This document shows, one piece after another, positions 42,001-51,314 of a DNA stretch of 64,000 nucleotides; position 1 is the first letter of the stretch; each line of letters opens with the position of its first letter. The notes under the pieces were generated by a model. It did no database searches. It was not told where the DNA came from and worked only from the letters and a program-made list of their open reading frames with translations. The position numbers were made by a program, and so were the translations under genes. Where the stretch lies: positions 375,342 to 439,341 of the forward strand of contig MTLY02000001.1 of assembly GCA_002011035.2 (NCBI GenBank). Direction: 5' to 3'. Source of the stretch: Candidatus Hecatella orcuttiae (GTDB taxonomy: Archaea; Thermoproteota; Bathyarchaeia; Hecatellales; Hecatellaceae).

Positions 42001-43647
42001 TTAATCAGATGTTTTTACTGAATATGCGGAATCCATGTTTAAAATTTTCCTTATAATCTTAGAAGCTATGCCGGAACCTTTGAGTGCTGCTTCAATCTTG
42101 CTGAACATGTATTTTCCACCTGGTATCAGCTTACAGATAAACTGAACATCTTGAAGGTTTAGAACTTTCATCACGGAAAGAGCAAGTATATAAATTATGA
42201 GGGCGAAGATTAAATAAAACGGTAAGAATATTATGTGAAAGTCTGTAAAAAGAGCAACAGGATATAATGCCGAAGCCATGATGAGGGAGGAGAAAAGACC
42301 TTTACCCATTGTTTTCCAATCTAAAGATGCTGCCAGAACCTCGGAACTTGCTCGATAAAATAAAAACAACATAACTCCGTACATTACGGAGCGGCCTAAA
42401 GCTGCCCCAGGCATGCCCAATACGGGTATGAGACCTATAGAGACAAAGAATTCGACGATTATGCTGAAAGTAAATATTAACATAACCTTCACCGTTTTAC
42501 CTAAAGCGATCAGCGCAGATATCAGAGCTACGGAGATGCCGTAGGTTGCTATACCTAAGCAAAGTATCGTGAGAAGCATGGCAGCCTCGCTATACGCCTT
42601 ACCGGCTAAAACGTATATTGCTGTAGGCGATAAAACAGCCAGACCGAGTGCAATCGGCAAGAAGAATAAAGCGATATAACGACAGATTGCAGTTAAAGTG
42701 CTGGAAACTTTCGCTGCACCAGTTCGTCCATCTATTTCACTTAAGCTGGGTATTAAGGTTGCGAGTATGGGGGTTGCAAAAATTGCTGTAACAAATGTTG
42801 AGGCAGTTATAGCAACTGTATAGATGCCTAAAGCTTTAACATCTAAAAAAGCAAGCACCACAAAGCTGTCAATTGAGTTGGACACAGAGTTAGCTAGAAA
42901 ATAACCCATCATCGGAAGAGAAAAAACCAAAAGCGACTTCAAGGTCAGGGGAGGTGAATTGTTAAGAGAATTAAATCTTCTTATCCTTAAGAGACCTTTT
43001 ACGATAAAAGGTAGAGCAATTAATATTGTTACTAATGGAAAAAATATGTAACCTAAAAAAATAGCGGCCACACCTAAACCCAGTAGGAGAAGCCAAACCG
43101 AGAAGCTAATTCTGACTATTTGAGATAGAAGCTTAGCAACTGCTAAAATTGTAAAATTTCGAAGCCCCTGTATGAATCCTAAGAAAATCGTCGCTATAAT
43201 GCTTAAAAGAATCGTTACTGAAGCTATTTGCAATATATAAAAATATTGAGGTGTACCAAATAGAATGTTAGATAGAATATCCGAGATAAAAAAGAAAAAT
43301 AAACCTAATCCTAACGCCAATATCAGTGAAATCATAAGTATATGTTTGAAAGTTTGAAACACGTTGCTATAATCTCGATTGCCGTAAAAATATGGAATAA
43401 AACGGGAAGCTGCTGTCTCCAAACCAAGACGGCCAACGATACCGACGATAGAGGAAACCAGCATAACTGCCCCGTAGATGCCCATTTCCTCATGTGTGAT
43501 AACTCTAGCCATGAACACGAAGAAGAAGCCACCGATCAACGTGGTGATAGTACTCTCAAACATTAAGATCCCTGTTCCTCTAGCTGCCCTAAGCAAAGTC
43601 GAGTCTTCGGTCATTAGCTGATTTTCACCGTAGGTCTTAACCACCAA
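42001..43647 (-). CDS. Wzx-like oligosaccharide flippase
   Basis: 548 residues with about 14 membrane spans: GTGILMFESTITTLIGGFFF, MARVITHEEMGIYGAVMLVS, and LGLETAASRFIPYF are the MATE/polysaccharide-transport signature. It flips lipid-linked glycans across the membrane. The gene is last in the minus-strand glycan island. The start could be the M at residue 12 (TEDSTLLRAARGTG). A ~30-nt gap separates it from the upstream nucleotidyltransferase gene. Confidence 0.9.
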   Translation of the reverse strand: MVVKTYGENQLMTEDSTLLRAARGTGILMFESTITTLIGGFFFVFMARVITHEEMGIYGAVMLVSSIVGIVGRLGLETAASRFIPYFYGNRDYSNVFQTFKHILMISLILALGLGLFFFFISDILSNILFGTPQYFYILQIASVTILLSIIATIFLGFIQGLRNFTILAVAKLLSQIVRISFSVWLLLLGLGVAAIFLGYIFFPLVTILIALPFIVKGLLRIRRFNSLNNSPPLTLKSLLVFSLPMMGYFLANSVSNSIDSFVVLAFLDVKALGIYTVAITASTFVTAIFATPILATLIPSLSEIDGRTGAAKVSSTLTAICRYIALFFLPIALGLAVLSPTAIYVLAGKAYSEAAMLLTILCLGIATYGISVALISALIALGKTVKVMLIFTFSIIVEFFVSIGLIPVLGMPGAALGRSVMYGVMLFLFYRASSEVLAASLDWKTMGKGLFSSLIMASALYPVALFTDFHIIFLPFYLIFALIIYILALSVMKVLNLQDVQFICKLIPGGKYMFSKIEAALKGSGIASKIIRKILNMDSAYSVKTSD

Positions 43648-43676
43648 TTAAGAGGGAAAGTTATTTGGTTACCCTG

Positions 43677-44726
43677 TTAAAAAACTCTTTGTCTTAAATT
43701 TTTATATAATTCACCAATAAAGGAATGAAATACGACATTAGCTAAGGTGAATGGAAGACTTAAAGGTTCCATAGATACTTTAACGTTTATAGTTTTTGGA
43801 AGCGCCTTAACTAAAACCCCTAGGGGAATAGTATATGGAAACTGGATGATGTTTTGAGGGGATAAACCGTGATAAAGCAGATTTTTGATTTCGCGCAACA
43901 GTGACATTACTAAAAAAAATTCTTTATTCCATCCGTATTTTTCTGTTTCCTCCCTTAAAATACCGAAATCTACACCATTTTTCAACAGAGAATTGATATA
44001 TATAAAGTCAAGAAGGTTAATTTTTCTATCCGTGAAGAAAGAGCTGGCAAGTATGGATAAAAGGTCTGCTTCACGGCTTGGAATCAGACAGTCAATACCG
44101 TGAAACTCTATCAGGCGAGGTCTTTTCCACATAAACTCTTCATCTAAAACAGGTAACCACCACAATAATCCTTTATACATATCTATATCCAACAAATTTT
44201 TTGGTCGATAACCTGGGAATGCTAAACGCAACTTTAAGAGTATATTCAGAAAACGTCCATCTGTTTTTAAAGCTCCTTTATTTTCCATATTACGCATCGC
44301 CTCGCCAAAAGTAGCTTCTCGCAACAAGATGTCTATGTCAAAAGTGCTGTAAGGTAAACCTTTAAACGTTTTTATAAGTAGAAAATCAATACCTTCTGCC
44401 GCAAATGATGAACGTAGAAATTCGACGGTAACCTTAGCTTTAGCTATATTTTTTTCACCCAATCTTATCTCAGCCCGAATAAGTTCGGTAACTAGTTCTG
44501 GTCTATCTTCTGCTATCCGTTTAGAAAAATAGTAAGATAACTTATTTTCTCTAGCCACTTGAAGCGCTTCGTTCACGTTGAATCTTTGTTTCTTAATATT
44601 TTCTGATTTTTCTAATATATCAGGATTATATTTTCGATATTCGTCGTCAACAAAATATAAAATTAAGGAGAGAAGCTTATTGGATTTTTCAAAGCTCTCT
44701 ATATTTTTTGGCAGGCGAGATTTCAC
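43677..44726 (-). CDS. NTP_transf_5-like nucleotidyltransferase
   Basis: 349 residues: LLIKTFKGLPYSTFDIDILL contains the Asp-x-Asp metal motif of the NTP_transf_5 group (uncharacterised nucleotidyltransferases). LIEFHGIDCLIPSREADLLS and the helical C-terminus also fit. The group is common in polysaccharide loci; the substrate is unknown. It sits between a thymidylate-kinase-like gene and the flippase. Confidence 0.72.
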   Translation of the reverse strand: MKSRLPKNIESFEKSNKLLSLILYFVDDEYRKYNPDILEKSENIKKQRFNVNEALQVARENKLSYYFSKRIAEDRPELVTELIRAEIRLGEKNIAKAKVTVEFLRSSFAAEGIDFLLIKTFKGLPYSTFDIDILLREATFGEAMRNMENKGALKTDGRFLNILLKLRLAFPGYRPKNLLDIDMYKGLLWWLPVLDEEFMWKRPRLIEFHGIDCLIPSREADLLSILASSFFTDRKINLLDFIYINSLLKNGVDFGILREETEKYGWNKEFFLVMSLLREIKNLLYHGLSPQNIIQFPYTIPLGVLVKALPKTINVKVSMEPLSLPFTLANVVFHSFIGELYKNLRQRVF

Positions 44727-44772
44727 CTATTTTGTTTAAGTTAGATTTTTAACTGATATATTTACTTATTTA

Positions 44773-45450
44773 TTACTTATATTTACTTATAAGTTTCGTT
44801 ACGTAATTGAGAATTATGGAGTTTACTTTATTAATATCCGAGTTTGTACCAATTACGATAAGCTTCCGAGGGTCTAGTTTTTTTATGAGACTTAAATATG
44901 ATTGTCGGTATTTCACGTAAAAATCTATGGAGGCTTCTTTTTTCCGCCAATATGCTGTATTGGGGGAAACGTCGAGTAAAAAGGTCATGTCAGGCGTCGG
45001 AATTAAATGCAGATAACATTTTATTAACCATTCGGGACAGACACTCATATAGTTGACTATGTGGTCGTAAAAGTACCTATCGTATATGAGAAGAAGATCA
45101 TGTCTGTGAGGTCTACATTCTATTATGTAGCCGATAAGAGCTTGTATAAATGCAACAAAAGATAAAAGGATCATAATAATCTTCAATTTCAGAGAACTTT
45201 TAACTGGGGATTTACATAAAGTATCCTGCCCTGTCATGTAGGAGAAATGGTTTTGTAGACGGGTTCGTAGATTGGAAGGTATATAATTTAATAGGCTATA
45301 GGTGTGATGGATATATTTACAATCCAATCCATTAGATTGCATTTTTTCGAATAAGTTTACTGCGTGAGTTGTTTTACCGCAGCCATCCATACCAATGAAG
45401 CATACTAGCACCCGACACAATTTTCTTTCACATACTAACGTTAAACTCAT
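44773..45450 (-). CDS. Thymidylate-kinase-like P-loop kinase
   Basis: 225 residues: FIGMDGCGKTTHAVNLFEKM is the P-loop, and LIYDRYFYDHIVNYMSVCPE holds the Asp-Arg-Tyr region of dTMP kinases. The sequence is otherwise divergent and lies inside a glycan locus next to a nucleotidyltransferase, so it may phosphorylate a nucleotide or sugar-linked substrate rather than serve DNA synthesis. The first residues (to ~15) precede the kinase core. Confidence 0.75.
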   Translation of the reverse strand: MSLTLVCERKLCRVLVCFIGMDGCGKTTHAVNLFEKMQSNGLDCKYIHHTYSLLNYIPSNLRTRLQNHFSYMTGQDTLCKSPVKSSLKLKIIMILLSFVAFIQALIGYIIECRPHRHDLLLIYDRYFYDHIVNYMSVCPEWLIKCYLHLIPTPDMTFLLDVSPNTAYWRKKEASIDFYVKYRQSYLSLIKKLDPRKLIVIGTNSDINKVNSIILNYVTKLISKYK

Positions 45451-45577
45451 ACTGGTTGGTTGATATGTTAATAGTGCTTTATATAAAATTGATGAGGAGA
45501 TTGCTGATGATAAGTTAAAAGGAATACATGCATTAAGGTCATTATTTCCTTATTTATTTAGAAAACTGTTAAAGAAT

Positions 45578-46390
45578 TTAAGGAAGAACTTTAGCAATAG
45601 CGGTCACATGCCAAGTTCTTTCACTTGGCTCGACATTCAAATTAAGAAATTCACAAAATTTTAGAAGCTGAAAACCTGTCTCTTTTAAATAATGATTTAT
45701 TTCCTCTGGAAAATAAAATCTGACTACATGTTTTTCTTTTCCGTCATATATTATAAGATTCTCCTTAATGACTACAAAATAGTATTCTACCTCGCAAATG
45801 TGATGAAACGTATCTAACTGCGGGTCAGCAAAACGAATTACTTTTATACCATCTTTTTCCACAATTTTCACTCTTGAAGTAGGGCGAATAATTAAAACTG
45901 CAGGGCCATACCAGAAATCGAAAATAAACAGAGAGCCAGTTTTAAGGTGCCTTTTAATTTTAAGCAGAACGCCTAAAAGTTCATCACCTGCAATCACATA
46001 GTTGAGAACAGAAAACATGCAAATGCAAGCATCGAATTTTTTATTCAATTTTAATTCACGTAAATCCATCACATTAAAATTTATTTCAACATGATTTTTG
46101 TTTGCCTTTTCTTTAGCGATTTTAATCATTTTTTCCGATAAATCTATCCCAGTTACTTTGTAGCCTCTTTTCGCTAACAAAATAGCATGATTTCCTGTTC
46201 CGCATCCTGCATCAAGTATTGTTTTTGGCATTGGATTTGAATAGCGCTTAAAAATTTCCTCTAAGAAGTCACATTCTTTCTCGTAGTTTTTGTCCAAGTA
46301 AATTATGTCATAAAAATTTCCGTAAGACTGAAAAATATCATTCATCTCGAAGTACCTATACGAGTCTTTCCCAAGTCCAATGTTTTCCAT
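45578..46390 (-). CDS. Class I SAM-dependent methyltransferase
   Basis: 270 residues. TILDAGCGTGNHAILLAKRG followed by YKVTGIDLSEKMIKIAKEK is the SAM-binding motif I to II of class I methyltransferases, and FDACICMFSVLNYV is motif IV. It probably methylates a sugar or lipid intermediate. The frame overlaps the upstream epimerase by 35 nt; ATG at residue 16 (position 46345) is a likelier start. Confidence 0.85.
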   Translation of the reverse strand: MENIGLGKDSYRYFEMNDIFQSYGNFYDIIYLDKNYEKECDFLEEIFKRYSNPMPKTILDAGCGTGNHAILLAKRGYKVTGIDLSEKMIKIAKEKANKNHVEINFNVMDLRELKLNKKFDACICMFSVLNYVIAGDELLGVLLKIKRHLKTGSLFIFDFWYGPAVLIIRPTSRVKIVEKDGIKVIRFADPQLDTFHHICEVEYYFVVIKENLIIYDGKEKHVVRFYFPEEINHYLKETGFQLLKFCEFLNLNVEPSERTWHVTAIAKVLP

Positions 46391-47339
46391 TTTCTATGTA
46401 CCATTCTATAGTACGCTTGAGCCCCTCTCGAATGTCAACCTCAGGTTCCCAGTTAATATAGGTTTTTGCCTTTGAGTAATCGCATTGTAGCAGAGTAACA
46501 TCTCGTGGCCTTAACCTCAAGTTTTCAATCTCTATTTTGATATCATCATAACCAATCAGATTTCCTACTAGATAAGCGATTTCTTTGATAGAGTAAGTTT
46601 TGTTTGAACCTAGGTTAATTATCTCTCCATCAGGAATCTCTGCTTCCATTACATTCACGGCACCTTTTGCTATATCTTCGACATACGTGAAATCTCTCTT
46701 TGCATTTACGTTTCCAAGCTTAACAACGTTTCCTCTTGACAGTTGGGAAACGATTTCGGGTATGACATAAGGCTGAGTTTCTCTAGGTCCATAACAGTTG
46801 AAAGGCCGAAGGATTATGACGGGAATGTTATGCTCGTAATGGAAAACGAAACAGAGTCTATCGGCAGCAAGCTTACTGACAGCATAAGTTGACAAAGGTA
46901 GTGTTGGGTGTTTCTCGTCCATAGGTACGTATTGGGCAGTTCCGTAAACTTCAGAGCTAGAGAAATGTACAATACGTTCGACATCTAACGTCTTACAAGC
47001 CATAAGAACATTCATGGTGCCCTTTACGTTCACGTCGAAAAATTTTTCAGGATTGTCATAACAGTATGGTATAAAGGGTTCCGCTGCTAAGTGAAAGACA
47101 TATTTTACTTTATGTTTCTTTATCGTGTCATATATTTTCCAGCTTAATATATCAGCATTTATGATCTGTATCGATTCATGTATTTCACTTAGGTTAGACT
47201 TATCACCATAGAGAAAATTATCATAAACAATTACATTTGCTCCTTTTTTCAATAATTCTCTTGTTAATGCTGAACCTATAAAGCCGGCACCACCTGTAAC
47301 TAAGACTTTTTCTCCCTCAATATTATTAACGATCATCAA
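46356..47339 (-). CDS. NAD-dependent nucleotide-sugar epimerase/dehydratase
   Basis: 327 residues: VLVTGGAGFIGSALTRELLK, SSSEVYGTAQYVPMDEKHPT with the catalytic Ser, and STYAVSKLAADRLCFVFHYE with YxxxK. It resembles UDP-glucose 4-epimerases and GDP-mannose 4,6-dehydratases; RPFNCYGPRETQPYVIPEIV is the substrate region. It supplies an activated sugar for the cluster and lies upstream of the methyltransferase in the same direction. Confidence 0.92.
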   Translation of the reverse strand: MMIVNNIEGEKVLVTGGAGFIGSALTRELLKKGANVIVYDNFLYGDKSNLSEIHESIQIINADILSWKIYDTIKKHKVKYVFHLAAEPFIPYCYDNPEKFFDVNVKGTMNVLMACKTLDVERIVHFSSSEVYGTAQYVPMDEKHPTLPLSTYAVSKLAADRLCFVFHYEHNIPVIILRPFNCYGPRETQPYVIPEIVSQLSRGNVVKLGNVNAKRDFTYVEDIAKGAVNVMEAEIPDGEIINLGSNKTYSIKEIAYLVGNLIGYDDIKIEIENLRLRPRDVTLLQCDYSKAKTYINWEPEVDIREGLKRTIEWYIENGKHWTWERLV

Positions 47340-47428
47340 TTATTTTTCCTACCGTTTTAGTTTATTGTTAATTGGTTCAATTTTTCGTCTTCAACTAGAT
47401 TAATAATTTACTGGGACTCTTTTGACCA

Positions 47429-48550
47429 TTAATGATCTTTTTTAATATCTTTAATCTTATTTACAATATATTTAAGCTCTTTTTCTTTGAGTAGGGGGCT
47501 ACTCGGTAAATAGAATCCGTTTCTTGCGATATAGTTAGCAACTGGACACTCATTACCTTTGACCCAACCTTTCTGAATAAAAATTTTTTGCAGATTGTAA
47601 GGAATGAATGCCTCACGTGTTTCTATACCGTGGTCTTTTAGTTTTTCCATTAGTAAATCTCTCGTAAAACCAAAGTTTTCACTATGGACCACCACATGGT
47701 ACATCCAATAGACATTTTTAGCGTAAGATTTTTCGACAGGAAGTTGTAGACCTAGAACATCTTTAAGATTTTCGGTATAATAGTGGGCAATGTGACGTTT
47801 TTTCTCAATTATTTTATCTATTTTTTTTAGCTGAGCACAGCCAATAGCAGCTTGTATATTTGTCATCCTATAATTAAAGCCAATATCTTGATGCATAAAT
47901 TTATTATTTGCTCCAAAAGCTAGGCTTTTAAGGGTACGAGCTTTATCTGCTATTTCAGAGTTGTTTGTAGTTAACATGCCTCCTTCTCCAGTAGTGATTA
48001 TTTTATTTGCGTAAAAACTAAAGCAACCCACATCACCTAAGGAGCCCACTTTTTTCCCTTTATACGTAGCTCCGTGTGCTTCAGCACAGTCCTCGATAAC
48101 ATATAATCCATATTTTTTAGCGATCTTAAGAACAGGATCCATATCGACAGGATGACCGTAAATGTGTGCAACTAAAATGGCCTTAGTGCGTTCGCTGATT
48201 TTTTCTTCAATTAAAGCTGAGTTAATATTCCAAGTGTCAGGTTCTATGTCGATGGGGAGAGGTTTAGCATATTGATAGAGAACAGCAAAAAATGTAGCCA
48301 TATTAGTGAAAGATGAAACTACAATTTCATCTTTTTGTTTGATTCCGAGTGAGGCTAACGCTAGATGTAACGCGGCGGTTCCGCTGCTTACAGCAATACC
48401 GTAAGAGCATCCCACGTAATGCGAGAATTCTTCTTCAAATTTGCCTATATATTCTCCATAAAGGCCTGAAATTTCTCCGCGGGAAATAGCGGAAACAACG
48501 TATTCAATTTCTTCTTCGCCCAATAACGGTTTGTATACTGGAATCTTCAT
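47429..48550 (-). CDS. DegT/DnrJ/EryC1-family sugar aminotransferase
   Basis: About 373 residues from ATG 48550 (MKIPVYKPLLGEEEI), one base after the cupin stop; the longer frame to 48625 overlaps that gene. GSLGDVGCFSFYANKIITTG holds the PLP-binding Lys, with EDCAEAHGATYKGKKVG upstream. It aminates a keto-sugar nucleotide, here most likely the product of the neighbouring cupin and epimerase. The order cupin then aminotransferase is typical of deoxy-amino-sugar pathways. Confidence 0.93.
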   Translation of the reverse strand: MKIPVYKPLLGEEEIEYVVSAISRGEISGLYGEYIGKFEEEFSHYVGCSYGIAVSSGTAALHLALASLGIKQKDEIVVSSFTNMATFFAVLYQYAKPLPIDIEPDTWNINSALIEEKISERTKAILVAHIYGHPVDMDPVLKIAKKYGLYVIEDCAEAHGATYKGKKVGSLGDVGCFSFYANKIITTGEGGMLTTNNSEIADKARTLKSLAFGANNKFMHQDIGFNYRMTNIQAAIGCAQLKKIDKIIEKKRHIAHYYTENLKDVLGLQLPVEKSYAKNVYWMYHVVVHSENFGFTRDLLMEKLKDHGIETREAFIPYNLQKIFIQKGWVKGNECPVANYIARNGFYLPSSPLLKEKELKYIVNKIKDIKKDH

Positions 48551-48551
48551 C

Positions 48552-48944
48552 TTACACTCTTCCTTCAACCAGTGACTCCGACGCGCCAAGCCTGTAAGTG
48601 TCTTTTTCATAATATCGTCCCCCACGAAGCCCCTTCGTTAGGATGAGAAGTTCCGAGTCTTCCAAAGCGATTAGCGCATGTCTCTCCGTGGGGGGTGTGA
48701 AAATCAGGTCTTCAGATTTTACGATTTTAGTTTTAATTTTTCTTCCTGGCATTTGCGTTAAAAGTTTGAGTTTGCCTTTAAGGACGTAAGTATATTGAAT
48801 CGATTTCTTATGATAATGATTTCCGCGAACAGTTCCTTTTTTTGACAATATGAATGTAACATATTCTATTGGCTCATTTTCTAAGATATCAATTATCTTA
48901 CCTCTTTCATCTTCAAATACAGGATTTCTTTTGAGTACTTTCAT
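48552..48944 (-). CDS. Cupin, FdtA/WxcM-like sugar-nucleotide ketoisomerase
   Basis: About 130 residues from ATG 48944 (MKVLKRNPVFEDERGKI). The upstream part of the longer frame overlaps the C-methyltransferase gene and is not family-like. GNHYHKKSIQYTYVLKGKLK is the cupin His-x-His core, followed by FTPPTERHALIALEDSELLI. FdtA-type cupins move a keto group on dTDP-4-keto-6-deoxyglucose, matching the aminotransferase directly downstream. A non-enzymatic cupin is possible. Confidence 0.78.
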   Translation of the reverse strand: MKVLKRNPVFEDERGKIIDILENEPIEYVTFILSKKGTVRGNHYHKKSIQYTYVLKGKLKLLTQMPGRKIKTKIVKSEDLIFTPPTERHALIALEDSELLILTKGLRGGRYYEKDTYRLGASESLVEGRV

Positions 48945-48975
48945 TTTTTCCAGCCCATACGCGTAATAGTTTAAC

Positions 48976-50211
48976 TCAGTTAACAATACGAGGTCTAGGA
49001 ATAGGAATAATGAATTTACCTCCCGCATCCTCATAATCCTTCAAGTTGTTCATTATTTCATCAGCAAAATTCCACGCTAATAGCAATACGTAGTTTGGCA
49101 TTCTTTTAATTAATTCCGAATCTGGTACAATTGGTATATGGGTTCCTGGCGTATATTTTCCTATTTTTAAAGTTGATTTTTCGGTGATAAAATCTATCGT
49201 ATCTGGACCTATTTTACAGTAATTAAGCAGTGTCATTCCTTTTGCTGGCGCGCTTAACCCAGCAATACATTTACCTTCATGTTTTAGTGACTTTAACATC
49301 CATGTAAGTTCTTCTCGGTTACGTTCAACATTTCTCGCAAAATTTATTAAAGTGTCTCTTTCGTAAAACTTTTTCTCGTTTTTAAGGAATTTATGAACAT
49401 TTTTAGAAACAGGATAAGTATTTTTTCTTGTTACGAAATAACGTAGTGAACCTCCATGAATACTTATTTTTTCGACATCGAATATTTCCATTCTAAACTT
49501 ATGAAACAGTACGTTCAAAGGTTTAATAGATAAATAGGATAGATGTTCATGGTATATGGTGTCATATTCTAGTTTTTCTATCAAATCGACTAAGTAAGGG
49601 GCCTCAATGATGAATACTCCCTCTTTATCTAGCAATATATCTACCGCCCTTGCTAAGGAATGAAGATCATCTATATGAGCGACAACATTTGTTCCGGTTA
49701 TGATTTTTGCTTTTCCTCTGGTCTTTACAATTTCACTTGCAACTTTTTCGTTAAAAAAGTCGTTTATAGTTTCGATACCATTTCTTCTGGCTATCTCGCA
49801 AATGTTAGGAGCTGGATCAATACCTAATACATTGGCTCCTTGGTTCTTGAAACCTTGTAGTAGCACACCAACGTTACTCCCAATGTCGATAACTAAATCT
49901 CCCGAAGAAAGACTGAATTTCGAGTATGCTGTTTTTGCTAAGGAGTGGAAGTGTTCTCTACCAGTTTTGGTAATAGACGACTCATACGGGTAATCTTTTT
50001 GGAATAATATTCTTGGTGAAACTACGTAATTAAGTTGAACCAAAGAACAATTGTTACAGATAAGGACTTTTAAAGGATACCATGTTTCTGGTCTATTCAA
50101 CCTATCTGGGGACAAGAAAGCATCTGCCGGAGGAGTAAATCCCAGATCTAAGAACATTGTTAAGTTCTTATCACGACATATTCTACAAGTCACTTGATAA
50201 TGGCTTCTCAT
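48976..50211 (-). CDS. Sugar C-methyltransferase (TylC3/NovU-like)
   Basis: 411 residues: an N-terminal zinc domain with CRIC and CNNC, a SAM-binding domain (VIDIGSNVGVLLQGFKNQGA), and a C-terminal domain with LSAPAKGMTLLNYCKIG, matching the three-domain C-3-methyltransferases of branched deoxysugars. It adds a methyl to a keto-sugar. Its ATG overlaps the stop of the upstream glycosyltransferase (ATGA). Confidence 0.9.
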   Translation of the reverse strand: MRSHYQVTCRICRDKNLTMFLDLGFTPPADAFLSPDRLNRPETWYPLKVLICNNCSLVQLNYVVSPRILFQKDYPYESSITKTGREHFHSLAKTAYSKFSLSSGDLVIDIGSNVGVLLQGFKNQGANVLGIDPAPNICEIARRNGIETINDFFNEKVASEIVKTRGKAKIITGTNVVAHIDDLHSLARAVDILLDKEGVFIIEAPYLVDLIEKLEYDTIYHEHLSYLSIKPLNVLFHKFRMEIFDVEKISIHGGSLRYFVTRKNTYPVSKNVHKFLKNEKKFYERDTLINFARNVERNREELTWMLKSLKHEGKCIAGLSAPAKGMTLLNYCKIGPDTIDFITEKSTLKIGKYTPGTHIPIVPDSELIKRMPNYVLLLAWNFADEIMNNLKDYEDAGGKFIIPIPRPRIVN

Positions 50212-51302
50212 TCGTTATTCACCAGTTCTAGATAAACATCCATCGTTTTTTTAGCTATATTATCCCAAGATAAACAGTTTGCTTTTTGATAAGCCTTATA
50301 GGCTAACTCTTCTCTTAACGCCTCGTCTGTTAGGACATAACATATCAGTTCAGCTAATTTGTCTACATCATTCGGGAAAACGGTAATGACAGAATCACCT
50401 ACTATTTCTTTTATGTCAGGAGTGTCGCTCGTTATGATCGCTTTCTTACAGGCCATTCCTTCCAGTATAGGTAGGCAAAATCCTATTTTGGAGGGCATGA
50501 CTACTACATCGGCTAAATTGTAGTAGATGGGAAGTTTATCTTCTGGGATGTGCCCTAAGAATCGTATATGCTCAAGAATGCCTAAGTTTTTTGCTAATTT
50601 AATACCATCAAAAAAGAACCATTTCCCGCAGATCCAGAGTTCAACTTTCGAAAACTTCTCCACGACGGTTTTAAATGCTTCCATTAATACATCTGTGCCT
50701 TTTGCCGTGGAAAAACCTCCCACAAAGAGAACGATTTTTTTTCCTTCCTTTTTTTTAAGCATATTATTGCTTAATTTTAGAGGTCTAAAACGGTTAGTAT
50801 TTACTCCATAGGAGATAATCCTAATTTTATTGGGATTCACGCCTAGAGTCGAGATAAGGTCTCGTCGAGTTACTTCAAACGGAGCAATTAATATGTCACT
50901 TCTAACGGCTATACGCGAGCATATTCTCAAATACTGAAACCGAACTGAAGCACTAAAATTCAACTTTTTCTGATAAAAACTTGTTAACGATTCTTTAATC
51001 GGGATCAAGTCATGGAAGGTCGTAACTAGAGGGAATTTATGGAACAGTAAAGCGGCTTTAGCAAGTTGGGGTGAAGCTGCATGATAGACATCTGCTCTGA
51101 CAGGTATAGTTTTTATGGGGAGGATTATTTCTTTTACGCCCCAATACAGAATATTTGATAGAGTGCCTTGGCTCAAGATAGTTAAGTTGAAGTATCTTCT
51201 TACCCTTTCGCTCAACTCAAAACAGTATCTATCAATACCATAGCCTGTATCGGCTACAGGGTTGTTAGCTAACAAGCATACCTTGATAACGTTTCCCTCC
51301 AA
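50208..51302 (-). CDS. Family 4 glycosyltransferase (GT-B)
   Basis: 364 residues. The N-terminal half contains HAASPQLAKAALLFHKFPLV; the C-terminal Rossmann domain has FVGGFSTAKGTDVLMEAF and VVMPSKIGFCLPILEGMACK, the GT4 donor-binding pattern ending in the conserved Glu. It would build a glycan with a retained anomer. It is coupled to the C-methyltransferase and follows another GT4 by 12 nt. Confidence 0.88.
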   Translation of the reverse strand: MEGNVIKVCLLANNPVADTGYGIDRYCFELSERVRRYFNLTILSQGTLSNILYWGVKEIILPIKTIPVRADVYHAASPQLAKAALLFHKFPLVTTFHDLIPIKESLTSFYQKKLNFSASVRFQYLRICSRIAVRSDILIAPFEVTRRDLISTLGVNPNKIRIISYGVNTNRFRPLKLSNNMLKKKEGKKIVLFVGGFSTAKGTDVLMEAFKTVVEKFSKVELWICGKWFFFDGIKLAKNLGILEHIRFLGHIPEDKLPIYYNLADVVVMPSKIGFCLPILEGMACKKAIITSDTPDIKEIVGDSVITVFPNDVDKLAELICYVLTDEALREELAYKAYQKANCLSWDNIAKKTMDVYLELVNNE

Positions 51303-51314
51303 TTAATAGTCAAT

